In this document: piece by piece, positions 21,630-33,639 of the stretch | Layout of the letters: each line of letters starts with the position of its first letter | Position numbering within the stretch: the stretch's first letter is position 1 | Assembly (NCBI RefSeq): GCF_914767665.1 | Contig: NC_059504.1 | Span: 25,522,001-25,586,000, forward strand | Origin: Harmonia axyridis | Taxonomy: Eukaryota > Arthropoda > Insecta > Coleoptera > Coccinellidae | DNA length: 64,000 nucleotides | Direction: 5' to 3' | Made by a program: the position numbers and the translations under genes | The notes under the pieces: model-generated | The model's database searches: none | What the model was told of the DNA's origin: nothing | What the model saw: the letters and a program-made list of their open reading frames with translations, nothing else

Positions 21630-22985
21630 TCTATTTCTTGTGAAAAATGTTGCTGTATTAACTGAATACTGGTTGAAAGAAAACCATACTGAACAATTAA
21701 TAGTGCAGAACTTTGCCTTGGGTGTCCATTATTCTAGACCAAATGGATATGGTGGAGTTCTGATCCTTCACAGAGATGTTGCCACTAGAGTTTGTGAGGA
21801 AATACTCTGTGGAAAATCCCATTGAATTAGCAGGTGTTTATGAGATACTTCACAGAAAAATTATAATTGGTGTATATAGGCCACCACTAGGAGATTTTGA
21901 GGTATTGAAAAATTTTTGTACAGTTTGGATGAGTTGGGGTGGATGAATCTGGGGTATGAAGAAATCTATGTTGCTGGAGACTTCAACAGTGACTTAATAA
22001 GATGCAACACAAATTGAAGAAACCTGCAAAATCTAATGGGTGAGTTCAATCTTCATGCTAAATTCAATGAACCTTCTAGAGTATCAATTGAAACTACATC
22101 TTTAATTGATAATATATATTCTAATAGTGATAGAGACTCTGATCCATGTACAATAGAACCACATATTTCGGACCATAGAGGACAGGTGTTGCGATGTTCT
22201 GATATGTTAATAGAACCTGAGAAAAGAAAAAGTAAAATAGTAAGAAATCTGGGAAAAAAAAATATAGATCGATTCATTGAGGTACTCACAAGTCAGTGCA
22301 TGGATTTCGTATATTCCGACTTATCTACGGGACAGATCTCTGACCAGTTCTGGACTCAAATTCTAGAGAGCTATAAGTTAACTTGCCCTCAGAAGGTTTT
22401 AAAAGTTGGGAGCGGATATTGGGTGTCAAAGATGAAGAAAAACAGGGAGATCAAAGAATTGAAGAACAGGTTAGATGCGCTTTCAGTGATACATAATATG
22501 AAAATAGATTCAGATAGTAAAAAGGCATATAATTTTTGTAGAAAAAATACAGGGAAAAATTGGTTGAAATAAAGAGGAAAGAACATCCTAAAAAAATTGA
22601 GAACTCATCAAAAAAAAATCAGGGGAATATGGAATGTTATAAGGGGTAGCCTTTTTTGAACGTTAATTCATTGATTTTATTTAATTTATTTCAATGTTGA
22701 TTTATTTTAAATTTTGACTTAATTCATATTTACATTTTATTATTATAGATTTGATGAAACTCATTTTAATTGCTTTGAACTAAAATTTATTGAATATGTT
22801 GATGGGTTGAAATTATTCACTTGTATTTATTATTGTGAATAAGTTATTATTATAACACAGTTGTCATTGAATAACTCCACAGTTTATTTGTAGTTTTCGA
22901 ACGAATAAACTTATTTTTTTTTGCTTTGAATGAAGGCATCGACTGTTATGGTCATTAGCCTGAATAAACTTATTATTATTATTAA
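21630..22985 (+). pseudogene. second LINE: endonuclease domain and 3' tail, reverse transcriptase missing
   Basis: 21640-21825 encodes LTEYWLKENHTEQLIV and RPNGYGGVLILHRD. After a frame change come ELAGVYE, IIIGVYRPPLGDFE and YVAGDFNSDLI, and 22036-22572 encodes IDNIYSNSDRDSD, TIEPHISDHRGQVLR and a basic linker ending SKKAYNFCRKNTGKNWLK. These are the endonuclease motifs through the SDH motif. No reverse transcriptase follows; instead AT-rich sequence leads to GAATAAACTTATTATTATT, a typical LINE 3' terminus with a trinucleotide tail (to about 22985). I infer an internal deletion of the reverse transcriptase, though two separate truncated copies side by side are possible. The tail is interrupted by a 46-bp insertion (22916-22961). 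Confidence 0.7.
22916..22961 (-). mobile_element. 46-bp retroposed fragment with target duplication
   Basis: Flanked by GAATAAACTTATT on both sides (22903-22915 and 22962-22974). On the minus strand it reads AGGCTAATGACCATAACAGT... and ends in A-rich sequence. It equals the 3' end of the SINE-like unit at 6110-6268. Confidence 0.7.
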
Positions 22986-23249
22986 AGTTGAACGCCATAA
23001 ATCCCCGTTACAATCTCTATGTAGGTACCATTTTCAATATATAAAATCATAAAACGCCAACTTTGTTATTGATTTCTTCTAGAGTAGAAGCAATATTAGG
23101 TGTAGTAAAAAGAAATACATTATTTTTCCATTTCCATATTTAGTTATCTGTATCTGTCGTTGTATAAGTCCGATCGGGTTCCACTTGATGGCGTTAGAAA
23201 GATGAGATTTCGTACTACAAATATTTTTTTTACAGTTTTGTGATTAGTT

Positions 23250-24992
23250 GAACTCCGTTCAGTTTGAGCGCCCATCAAAGATGGATAAGGCAAAGAGAAA
23301 ATACGCTGTATTTTCTTTGATGAAGTCGAAAATGCAAGCCAGGCGGCTGAAAATGTGGATAGAGTTTCTGGTCCTTATATTGTAACAACCAATCACGCGC
23401 AATTTTGGTTCCGTCGAATCCGTTCCGCTAATTTCGATGTGAAAGATGCTCCACGCCCTGAAAGGCCAATTGTCGAAAATGTCGATAAAATCATGGACAT
23501 TGTTGCATCCGACCGTCTCAAAAGCACTGTTTCGATTGCCCAAAAGCAAAAGATTGCTCAAAACCCGTTTAAAACCATTTGCAAAAGGCTGGTCTCAAGA
23601 CGATGTATGGGTACCACACGAGTTAACGCAAAAAACCCCATGAACCGAATTTCCATCTGCGAATTGCTGTTAAACCGCAACAGAATAGACCCATTTTTGA
23701 AGGGGTCGATGACTGGTGAAGAAGTGGATCAATTACGATAACAACAAGCGGAAACGGTCGTGGTTGAAACGCGGTGAGCCGATGGAAATGGTGGCCAAGC
23801 TAAAATTGACAGCCAGGAAGGTTGTTGCTGTGTTTGGTGGGATTGGCAGAGAATTATCTACTATGAGCGGAACTCTACTGTCAACAATGGACTAGCTTTC
23901 ATTTTTTTGTTGAGGATAAATCATTGAAATATCTCTAGAAATGAAAAAGTTATGGGACTTTGAAGTTGCGCTTGGAAGAATAATTTTATAGTACGTGTAA
24001 GTGTCGTGACGTCACACACTAGACAACTGGTATTCGCAGAGTGCTTACGAATTCATTGGTGTACAATCACTTGTGCCGTTCGTGTCGTGTTTTGTTCGTT
24101 ACACGATGGCTGAAATAACTTACTATATACATACATATAAATTACTTTTTTCTCTTTGTACTCCTCAGAGAAATATGTTTTGCCATTGATAGACTTCAAC
24201 AGTACCAGTACAAACTGTTTATGAAACGTTTTTTAAATAAATCATCGTTATAAGTTGAACCATGATGAAGCAAACTCAAAAGTAGATACTTACTTGAAAA
24301 ACTTAACTCCTTTTATTTCTGCACTGACATAAGATGGATTTGAAGAAAAAAACTCCATCACTGCGAATATATCTATTTTAGGCAAATTGTCACTTTGTCC
24401 TTTCACGAAGCCTTCTTCCATTATGGTGACAAAAACAAAACTCGAGTTAAAACTACACTGTACAACTACAAACGGCGCGAGAGCCTTGGCGCGGCTAAGT
24501 ATTTAAACGTAATATATGGTGTAGCGATCACAGGCAAGAGCCGTGACGTCACAGACCAAAGACGTTCCGCGCTAAAATACGTAAATTAAAATAATCTATT
24601 TCTCAGTCATTTATTGATGGATTTTCAAAATTTTTTCACTGATTTATCAGTTTTGCTCTATATTTTAATTCTATCGTGTCAAATATAGTATTATCAACAT
24701 CACTAAATTAGTCCATTGGACCGTCCGAAGGAAACAATCGCCCAAAGGCAACACACATCGATAGTGACTCGCCAGAAGCTCCGGGAGCTTGTTTGGGAGG
24801 TCTATCAGGTATCCACCTGATAGCCCTGACCTAATGCCAAGTGATTACCATCTGTTCCTGCCCTTGGCGAACTATTTTGCTGGTAGAAATTCGCTTCAAC
24901 AGAGGCTCGTGAAAATCAACTGAGAGGGTTGGGTATAATGATATTAACTTCAAAATGGCAACAAGCTATCGAACAAAACGGCCTTAATCGGA
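23250..24992 (+). pseudogene. mariner transposase split by an 0.8-kb insertion
   Basis: The 5' part (about 23250-23892) encodes NASQAAENVDRVSGP, FWFRRIRSANFDVKDAPRPERP, DRLKSTVSIAQ and, after frame changes, CVWWDWQRIIYYE, the helix-turn-helix and first catalytic region of mauritiana-type mariners. The reading resumes after an insertion at about 24715 with HTSIVTRQKLRELVWEV, SPDLMPSDYHLF and ANYFAGRN, the last catalytic Asp region. The order and the joined reading show a single mariner. It carries several frameshifts and stops. Mariner transposase cuts and pastes at TA sites; this one cannot. Terminal repeats were not located. Confidence 0.8.
23893..24714. mobile_element. 0.8-kb insertion inside the mariner
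   Basis: Interrupts the mariner reading frame. Its left boundary reads CAATGGACTAGC and its right boundary TAGTCCATTGGACC, so GGACTA is inverted at the ends and TGGAC-like bases may be duplicated. It contains two TGACGTCA palindromes (near 24008 and 24544), each within a GTGACGTCACA context. No coding content recognised; a non-autonomous DNA transposon is likely. Confidence 0.5.
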
Positions 24993-25094
24993 TCATTCTA
25001 ACTATAGTAATTAAAGCCTTGTTTTTCATGCAAAAATGCAACAAAAATAATGGATTTCTTTTAACACTACCATTATATTACAAAAACATAACGG

Positions 25095-25500
25095 TAAGCC
25101 AGTGGGAAAACTCGACCGCTTACAGAATGTAGGTATTGAATTCGTTTATAACTTATAACCACGTTAGCCAGTTCAGGGATGCTCTCAACCTACTACCTAT
25201 TGGATTGCGTTGTAATTGGCATACTCTGCTTCTGGACTATAGGGTTTTAAAATGTCGCATACCATCCTATCTGCACTGCGATAATCGACCTTTCGGAAAT
25301 GAAGATCATCATACAAAAGCACTTAGTAATCTCACCTTAAGAATAAATGCTCATTCCACCAATTCTGTTCGTAACCGTTTCTCTGTAAGATTCCTTTAAC
25401 TTTGGAACCGTATCCCCGTAGAGATATCTCATAAGCCTACTTTCAGGTCATTTAAGATGAGCCTCAAAAGATACTTGAAACAGTCCATCGGTTGAAGTAT
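25095..25500 (+). pseudogene. C-terminal end of a third LINE
   Basis: Conceptual translation gives KLDRLQNVGIEFVYNL, DHVSQFRDALNLLPIGLR, YRVLKCRIPSYL and then, through a stop, SVRNRFSVRFL-LWNRIPVE and FRSFKMSLKRYL. This is the conserved end of Jockey/CR1-type polyproteins downstream of the reverse transcriptase, where 'R..L...P...R......L.Y' and 'W..LP......F' blocks recur. It is 5'-truncated and has at least one internal stop. A mariner sits directly after it at 25574. Confidence 0.65.
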
Positions 25501-25573
25501 TTTCTTTCCAGTTGTTTTTTCGTCGATATCCATTTTTCCTATATCCTTAACAGGTATAACAAACATTATATTA

Positions 25574-26595
25574 GATCAATTGAAAAGTCCCCGGTCTGAT
25601 GCGCAGATGGCAGTGCTAGTATTAAATCCATATGATTTTTAGTTAGCAGCAACCTTCCAACGATACGTGTCAAAATCTTACAGCAGTCTGACCATCAGTT
25701 TGTGAGATATTGTGTTGTGAGTGTATTATAGCTACTTTTGTTATTTGAATAAAGATGGAAAAAAATTGTGTGCTGATAAAATACTGCTTTTTGAAGGGAA
25801 AAATACAGTTGAAGCAAAATCTTGGCTTGATGAAGAGTTGCCGGGGTCTGCACCAGAAAATCAACCATCATTGATTGGAATGCTAAGCTTAAACGTGGTG
25901 AAATGAGCACCGAAGACGGCGAACGCAGTGAACGCCCAAAAGAGGCTGTCATCGACAAAAAAATCAAAAAGTTCACAAAATAATTTTGAATTACCGTAAA
26001 GTGAAGTTGATCGAGATAGCAGACATTGTGAAGATATCATCTGAATGTGTTCATCATATCATTCACGAATATTTGTACATGAGAAAGCTGTGTGCAAAAT
26101 GGGTGCTGCACGAGCTCACAACCGATCAAAAACAACAACGTGTTAATGATTCTGAGCAGTGTTTGAGGCTGCTTAAGTGTAATAATCCTGAATTATTGCG
26201 TCGGCCCCATTTAAAGGAAAAAAAGGTTCTGTTCCATCAAGACACACCGTGTCACAAATCAATGAAAACAATGGCAAAATTGCTTGAATTGGGATTCGAA
26301 TTGCTTCTGTATCCACCGTATTCGCCAGATCTGGCCCCCAGCGACTTTTTCCTGTTCTCGGATCTCAAAAGAATGCCTGCTGGAAAGAAATTAAGCGCCA
26401 ATGAAGAAGGAATTGCCGAAACTGAGGCCTATTTTGAAGCGAAAGACAAATCGTACTACAAAAATGGTATCGAAAATTTGGGAGATCGCTATAATTGCTG
26501 TATCGCCCTCGAAGGCAACTATGTTGAATAATAAAATCGAATTCTGCCAAGAAAATGTGTTTTACTATGGTAGACCGGGGACTTTTCAATTGATC
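25574..26595 (+). mobile_element. mariner (DD34D) copy 1, internal deletion
   Basis: Inverted ends GATCAATTGAAAAGTCCCCG... (25574) and its complement (to 26595). The transposase begins near 25740 (NKDGKKLCADKILLFEGKN), shifts frame near 25860, and continues in 25986-26531: VKLIEIADIVKISSECVHHI, then FRLLK-type sequence up to about 26203. Here roughly 90 codons including the first catalytic Asp block are deleted. It resumes with KKVLFHQDTPCHKSMKTM and PPYSPDLAPSDFFLF, ending YNCCIALEGNYVE. One residue is also missing after the second Asp. This is the same family as copies at 35708, 59338 and 63451. It is a SETMAR-type mariner, inactive. Confidence 0.88.
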
Positions 26596-26877
26596 TGTTT
26601 TGTTTTTTCTTCTGTCAAATTATGTTTAGTGAACTCCTACATGTCATGTAAATGCTGAGTCATAAAGGGTTGGCAGGAAAACATCGCTCCGCGGTATGTC
26701 ACCCATTGCAAGTTTATAAATGATTTATTTTGTAATACATATTTTATGAATTTGCAATAAGGATTTCTGATAATAATAATGATTACCTTATATCTTGACT
26801 GAAATCCGGAACAAAGTGAAATCGAAAGTATCGGCCTGCCTGGTCGACCGGGCGATTTTTATCCTCAGTGGAACCTA
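26596..26877. other. spacer, nothing recognised
   Basis: Short unique-looking stretch between a mariner and a miniature element. Confidence 0.5.
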
Positions 26878-27742
26878 TATAGGGTGATTCATCGGGATGG
26901 CCTATAAGACGTTTAAGGAAAACTAACCATAATTTTCAGCTGGAAATTTGCATATTGGGTTTTGAGATAAAGATCTTTTTCCCTAAAATATTCTCAGATC
27001 TCTAAAACATCCGGTTATACCGAAAACAGACTACTACTTTCCTATTTTAAATGGTACACCCAATATATTATTGCATCATTAGATTGCTTTTTTTATGACA
27101 ATTTCGGCAATACCTTGGGTGATAACTTAACGGTTTATGAGTTAATGGAATTTTTATGAAAAAAATGGTGGCGATGAGAACTCACATATTTCTGAATATT
27201 TCGACAGAAAAAGCATTTTTCGAAAACATTTTTTCTTTTTCGATTCTGCAAATACGTAGTATTATCGGACTGTTTGCGGTTTGGACCAAAAATGTATAGG
27301 GTGTTTATAAGAAGATCATGAACGTGGTCAACTCAAATTCATCAAAACTGAAAATTTTAGAATTTAGAAATTAGAACCTATATTTTTCATTATTTCAGTC
27401 GATTCTACGTACAAAACTAGTGGGGGTTACTTGAGCAAACCCTATACCAGAAATGAATACTTGAAGAGTTATCGAAGATGAATTTTAAATGAAAAAAAAA
27501 ACGCAATTCCTAACTGTGTGGAGTAGTAGTCTTTGACTTCCGGAAAACACAGAAAGAAACTGAATTCGATATTTCCTTAACTAAATTTGACATTTTTCGA
27601 GAGTTGTAATGAATTATTAGTAATTGAAAATTCTTTTGGTTTATGGATTTCTCAACAATCCCAACGAAAAATTAATTATAATTCATCAAATGTAAAAGTT
27701 TTCCATAAACGTCTAATAGGCCATCCCCGTGAATCACCCTGA
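26878..27742. mobile_element. miniature element with about 44-bp inverted ends
   Basis: The left end (T-A-T)AGGGTGATTCATCGGGATGG... and the right end, complement of AGGGTGATTCACGGGGATGG..., agree over about 44 bp with a few mismatches. No coding sequence. The left half of a sister copy begins at 29922 (TACAGGGTGATTCACCGCGA). Confidence 0.75.
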
Positions 27743-29338
27743 ATAACCGGCAATTATTACAGAATCGATATTTTTCGTTTAAGCGATGCGTGAAACGAAC
27801 TGTTCATTAGGAAAAACCCAAACACGAAATACAGTTCGGAAAATTTACTCACTTTGGTGGTCCATATAGTCAAGCTCTTGAAAATTGGTATTCATTTCCG
27901 GATATTTCGATCCTGTCACCGGAGTATAACACTACTTTTATTGAAAGTTTGGTTATCATCTTTCTCATATCATTTCGGTTTATAGTCTATCATTATTTAG
28001 TATTTTTCAATTCATATATTGAGAGTTTTGAAATTATTAAAAGTCATTATTATTAAAAGTATTGAAAGTAAGTAAAATGAAAATGTTTTTAACGAAAAAT
28101 GTATTCTATTCCATAAAAGAATTTTTAAATTTTGAATTTTATATTTTAGTGCACTTATTATACGTTAGCCAGTTGCCATAGTGGTTTTTCATTGTAGTTT
28201 TTGTTGCAACTTATTATTGTGATGTATTGAATATTTATTGTATCAAATTTTTGAAATATTTAACTTTGACGCACCTTGTAAGCTATTGAAGGTTAATTTG
28301 ATTTATTTGTGATGTTAAAGAGAAAATAAATTCTAATTTATTCTATAGTGTTCGTCTCAAGTTTTTTTCTGAATGAAGAAATCTCGTGGAAACCATATAT
28401 TCATGGTGATACATATTTGACGTGTTTGATTGCGATAATGTATGTACCGACTGTTATTGTCTTTATAATTTATTTCAAGTTTCTTTTGTCAAATATTTTT
28501 CGAGCAGGTTACAAATTAATGTAATTTGAAATTACCATGATATTTACCGTCCACATCCTAAATGAAATAGGTTTGATGTTGTACGGCATCCTTCAATTGC
28601 TACGCCTTTTACTAACACGACATCAAGAAGTCCAATAAGATGAGTCTTATGTCACCCAATTAGTCATGAAAATCAGACTCTGCGTGCATCTTATGAAGTA
28701 GTTTGAACTATTTATTTATATGGACCTCTTTAGTTAACACATTGACATATGAGAACTATTTATCATCAGCTTAAAAGGGTACCTATATAAAGTTCAATAA
28801 TGTTTCAATTTGAATTCAGATTGAAAATTGTTGTACCTGTCATGGTACCTACTCCAAAAATGAAATGAAATTTTACGGTGAGATATACTTCACATTGAAT
28901 TGTTTTGATTTGATTAAACCTTTTGGCATTCACGAATCTTTCACGAATTTGCATTTTCATGGTCGAATTGCAATACAACAATGGGTATCGATACAAAGCG
29001 GATCTTTGAAGGCTGATTCGCATTTTACTGTTTTTACCAAGTTAATTTTTGCCATATATTCTATTTCTATGCAAGCTCGCTACCTAACGCCGGAAATGTC
29101 AACGTTACTTCCGTATCGACAGTTATATGCTGAATTAGATTTAGATTGTAATCGATGATACGCTTATCAATCGTGGTGAATTCACAATAAACGTTAGGCA
29201 AATGTTTTTTCTTGCTGTTAACTGTATAAATGATTACCCAAGGACATATAACATCCTCCTCGAAGCTTGAAGACAAGTGGTTCAGAACTAAATATAGTTC
29301 TTAATGAGTTATTCCCGAGGTTATTTCATAAAGGAGAT
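27743..29338. other. no recognised gene; possible LINE 3' UTR
   Basis: At about 28140-28350 the plus strand reads TTTGACGCACCTTGTAAGCT..., then AAAGAGAAAATAAATTC, which resembles the 3' untranslated end of a non-LTR element, but no coding remnant is attached. An open frame at 28865-29158 has no recognisable content. Confidence 0.35.
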
Positions 29339-29396
29339 GTACCGGGTTTTTCACTATAATTTGACCCCCCCTTCAACTTTGATACTAAAAGAGGTA

Positions 29397-31351
29397 TAGT
29401 ATATCCAAAGTCACTTGAACTAGTCTATAAAAACGCTTGGCCAGAAATAATTGCAAAACAGTCATAGACCATAGGCGCACACTTTTCAAACCCTTGCGTT
29501 GAAAATGATATTTTTGCGTATGTATGGGACTCAGATGTCGATTCTTTCAGAAAATTTGTGACGTCAGTAGCTTTTGCTGTTACATAAAAAATGATACTAT
29601 GTCATTCTACGTTTGTAAAATTCGTTTATTTTTTATTCTCGACCTGTAATATACTATCAAGGAACGTTATCAACGATGATGAACTGATCGTTGCATAGAA
29701 TTATAAGAGCACGAAAATATTTTAGGTGAATTCGGAAATGTTCTATCTGAATATAAGACAAACTAGGGTGGAATAGGTGCATGACCTTGAGATCCTTGAA
29801 TAACATCCAATTTTCTACGTCAAATTAGCAGCTACGTTGACGAATTGAATTCTATTTCTCCGTTATTGTAAGGCCAAATTTATGTCCCTCAGTGGAAGCA
29901 GAAGGCTAAATGATAATGATGTACAGGGTGATTCACCGCGATGGCCTATTAGACGTTTATGGAAAACTAATAATTCTTTTGTGCTGAAAATTTAAACAAT
30001 TTCCTTTTATACAGGAAAAAGAGTACCACTTTCTTATTTCAAACGGCACAGCCAGTCTATTATTGCATTAACAGATAGCTTGGTTGATGATAATTTCAGC
30101 AATATGGCAATACTTGAGTATAAGCTCAACGGTTCGTAAGTTAAATAGATTCCTATAAATATCGTATGAAAATTATTTTGGAAAAAACCTATATTTTTTA
30201 TTAATTCAGTTAATTTTATATGGGTATAAAAAGAGAGGGGTCTCAAACAAATCCTATACTCAAAGAGTTATCGAGGAAAAACTTGAACTAAGGAAAACTG
30301 CAATTTCTCATTGAATGCAGTAGTCTATGACTTCCAGAAAACATAAAAAGAAACTAAAAAGTCGAAATTTCATGAATTGTAATAAATTATTCGTGAAGAT
30401 GGTTGAAAATCCATAAACCAATAAAATTTTCAATTACCAATAATTAATGACATTTCATGAAATGTCAAATTCAGTTACCCAAATTTCGCTTTTAGTTTCT
30501 ATGTTTTCCGGAAGTCATAGACCGAGTCATAGACTACTTCACTTAGTTAGAAATTGTAGTATTTCCTCAGTTCAAGTTTTTCCTCGATAACTCTTAAATT
30601 TTTCGTATTCAGGATCAGAATAAATATTCAAAAATATATGTAACCTATTATTGAAACTGTCCCGACTGATGGCAGGAAATGGTGAAATATTTCTATTTTC
30701 TATAAAATACTTGATTGATTTTTCGATCTGGCTACGTAGCTGCTAATTTGACGTACTAAGAGCCTCAACATCATATGCCTATTCTACATGATTTCTCAAA
30801 CCAGTAATAACATTGCTAAAATCAGAAAATGTAATTGATATTTTGTTGGTTAATCTCATTTTAATCAATTCTTCCTTCAGTGGAATGAAATTATTTAGGA
30901 TGCGAAATCATTTTCTTCAGAACCCGTCATATATCAATTCTGACTTTGAAAGTAAATGGAGGAATAGATTTGATTGCGAAATATTCATCTTTTTTTTACA
31001 TATGTCATAGAATTGTGCCAAACATCGAAAAGTCGAAATCATTAAAAGCATCAGTCACACAACGAACTAAAACTACGTGAATATGCATTTCAATTATACC
31101 CCTTTGGACCACACTGGTATAACCAAAAACGCTCTCAAAGTGGAAAGGGGAATACGAGGGGAAATATTCAGCCAATAAGATCAATCAAATCGGGACATTC
31201 TTGTTTCCAAGACGATTTGCTAAATAACGGGGTTTATGTGAAAGTATTGTTACCAATATTTTCATAAATTCCAGAGGAATTTCTGAAAACTTGAACAACC
31301 CTGGTATAATTGAAATATTCAGGCTTCCTCCAAGTGACTTTGGATATACTA
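29397..31351. mobile_element. 1955-bp TA-flanked DNA transposon nested in the foldback
   Basis: The ends TAGTATATCCAAAGTCACTT(G) (29397-29417) and the exact complement (31331-31351) form a perfect 21-bp inverted repeat, flanked by TA on each side (29395-29396, 31352-31353). The empty site is visible in the 53.6-kb copy (AAGAGGTACAA). No transposase was recognised, so it is non-autonomous; TA duplication suggests the Tc1/mariner superfamily. Confidence 0.85.
29768..30790. repeat. inner inverted repeat with a TACAGGGTGATTC element
   Basis: Outer arms around GTCAAATTAGCAGCTACGT (29818-29836) and the complement at about 30731-30756. Inside, TACAGGGTGATTCACCGCGA (29922) begins a relative of 26878-27742, and 30284-30572 is a hairpin built on CATAGACTAC and GGAAAACATA(G)A blocks. 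The right end of this inner element is not clear. Confidence 0.6.
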
Positions 31352-32254
31352 TACAAAAAAGTGTTTTCTACAAAAGTTTCACGAAATCGACTAGTGTTTT
31401 TAAAATGAATTCACAAAACGAAATATATATGGAGTGGGCAATATATTGATAGCAACTTCATTTTTTCAAATGGAACACCCTGTATATTTTTCTATATTTG
31501 ACTAGCTCTTTTTCCCCTGATTTCAAATATAATATAACATATGTTTGGCCTATCTCTCTTATTCTGAGTACCACAGAGTTTCAAATTTTAAGAACCACCT
31601 TGCAAGTAAGTGATCAGTTTTCAAGTGGAAGGCTGCGATAACTCAAAATGCCCATTTTTAATTTATCTTGTTGGCAACGATATGACATACATTTTTCACT
31701 GTAAATTGGAATCGGGTGATTTGGATGCAACTCCATATATTCTCTCCTTGTAGCTTTCTTATTTTGATTGTTCTCCACATAAGGCAAAAATATTTCAAAT
31801 TTTTTCGCTTCTGTGTAGTGCATATTGGATGAATAGTTTTATTCAATGACAAACGTATGTTATATATCGTTACCAACGAGATAACTCAAATATGGGCATT
31901 CTGAATTATCGCAGCCTTCCAATTGAAAACTGATTACCGAGCATGCCAGGTGGTTCTTAAAATTTGAAACTCTGTGGTACTCAGAATGAGAGAGATAGGT
32001 CAAACATATGTTATATATTCGAAATCAGGAAAAAAAGAGCTAGTCAAATAAAGAAAAATATACAGGGTGTTCCATTTGAAAAAAGGGAGTTGCAATCAAT
32101 ATGTTGCCCAGTCTGTATATATTTCGTTTTGTGAAATCATTTTAAAAAACACTAATCGATTTCGTTAAACTTCTGTAGGAAACATTTTTTTGTACCTCTT
32201 CTAGTAACAAAGTTGAAGGGGGGGGGGGTCAAATTATGGTGAAAAACCCGGTAC

Positions 32255-33639
32255 CTACCTACTTAGTTCATCCTATCTTCCTTATATTACATAGGTTGAA
32301 TAATCCTTTTGTTCGACTCAATCTAAGCACATAATACCTAAATTATACTTCGAATTGTGTTGAATACCTATTTACCCATTCGTGGTACATTTTATGGTCG
32401 AGAAACTATACAGTTTAAAAAAAATATTCAGCCCAAAATTGAAAAATATCAAAGAATGAATTGAATGTTACCAGCCCGTATATTTTCACCTGAACTAAAT
32501 ATTCAATGAACAACTTACAAAACAAACTGCCTATCTAAAAGTTGGGATTACTATATTATTTTTAATTTTTTACATACAGCTTCAATATTTTTGCAAATGA
32601 AAATAGAATTTCTCAATAGTACATTTTCGTTGTTTTTTCCTCTCAAATAATTGAGATATTCAATTTTGAAAGACTTTTGCACAAGTTTTCAGAATATAAA
32701 AAAAATACACAACTTCTTGTTTGTCCGTCGGTCGGCTTGTGTGTCAACAAAGTCTTATTATAACAGCCTTAATTTCAAAATTTATACCCGATTTCAAGAA
32801 AATTTGTATTGTGTATCCAGTTTGGGCTATAGATGGTCTCATATGAATTTGAGCAGTTCCGGATATAAAGCAAGTGCAAATGTTAAATATTTGGTATTTT
32901 CATACCTACCTATCTCCCGTTTTGCTTGTTCAATTTTAATGAAATTTGTTATGAAAGTTTAGATTGTTACTTATTATAAACATTCGAATTGATTTGTTCT
33001 TGTTGAAGTTAATAATTATTGTTAAAATACCTACATTAGGTTTATTATTGTAACGAATGCACAATAAATTATTTAATTCCGTATAAAAATGAGGAATGAG
33101 CTCTTGTTCATTCATTCGCCTATTGCACTTTTGCTGACCGCAAAACTGTATATTTGTATGGTTTTGGCCTTTAAGGGTGTAATTGGCGCAAGAATGAACG
33201 AACTTCCAAAAGTTCCTGTCTTGTCGGCGCTTTCTTCATATTTTCTGAAGTCGCTATTTACACAAGATTTTCACTTCTATCCAAGAACTAGATTCAGAAG
33301 AAATCAAAAAAGTTATAAGTCATTTAGCGAGACCGTTTTTTGAAATGTCTTGTAAGTAAGGACCTACCTAATCCATTCGTTTCATGATACCATTTCATAT
33401 TCTATTTCATGATGCAATCAGATGTAATCAGTTTTGAATCGGAATTATCTTGCAATGAAGAGAATATAATTTTTTTTTGCTCCAGGAAAGAACAATATAT
33501 TTTCAAGATAGTTTTTAAACCATTCGTCGTCAATCTTCATTTTAACATTAATGATCTCTCGACCAAAATAACTACCCCATTTTCATTATGGATATCATTA
33601 AGGTATAATGACTCGTAGGTAACAAAGTAATTTTATTAT
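32255..33639. other. no recognised gene
   Basis: Open frames at 32651-32962, 33089-33343 and 33409-33618 have no motif that I recognise. In the last, ATAATTTTTTTTTGCTCCAG at 33467-33486 is a good splice acceptor, but no matching exon could be established. Confidence 0.35.

Larger units (their letters stand above)
29339..32254. mobile_element. foldback element containing two nested insertions
   Basis: The left end GTACCGGGTTTTTCAC(T)ATAA... (29339) and right end GGTGAAAAACCCGGTAC (to 32254) are complementary, and the arms go on as complements through ACCCCCCCTTCAACTTTG, the CGACTAGTGTTTTTAAAATG block and TTTGGCCTATCTCTCTTATT to the central GGCTGCGATAACTCA near 31640 and 31900. The left arm is cut after AAGAGGTA by a 1955-bp transposon (29397-31351). 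A related uninterrupted copy is at 53621-54090. No protein is encoded. Confidence 0.8.

Noticed and set aside
31614..31876. Minus-strand open frames near the foldback centre
   Set aside because: They read through hairpin sequence also present at 53.9 kb in non-coding form.
32651..33343. Open frames of 84-103 codons
   Set aside because: Low-complexity, Phe/Leu/Ser-rich products with no motif or splice context that I can support.
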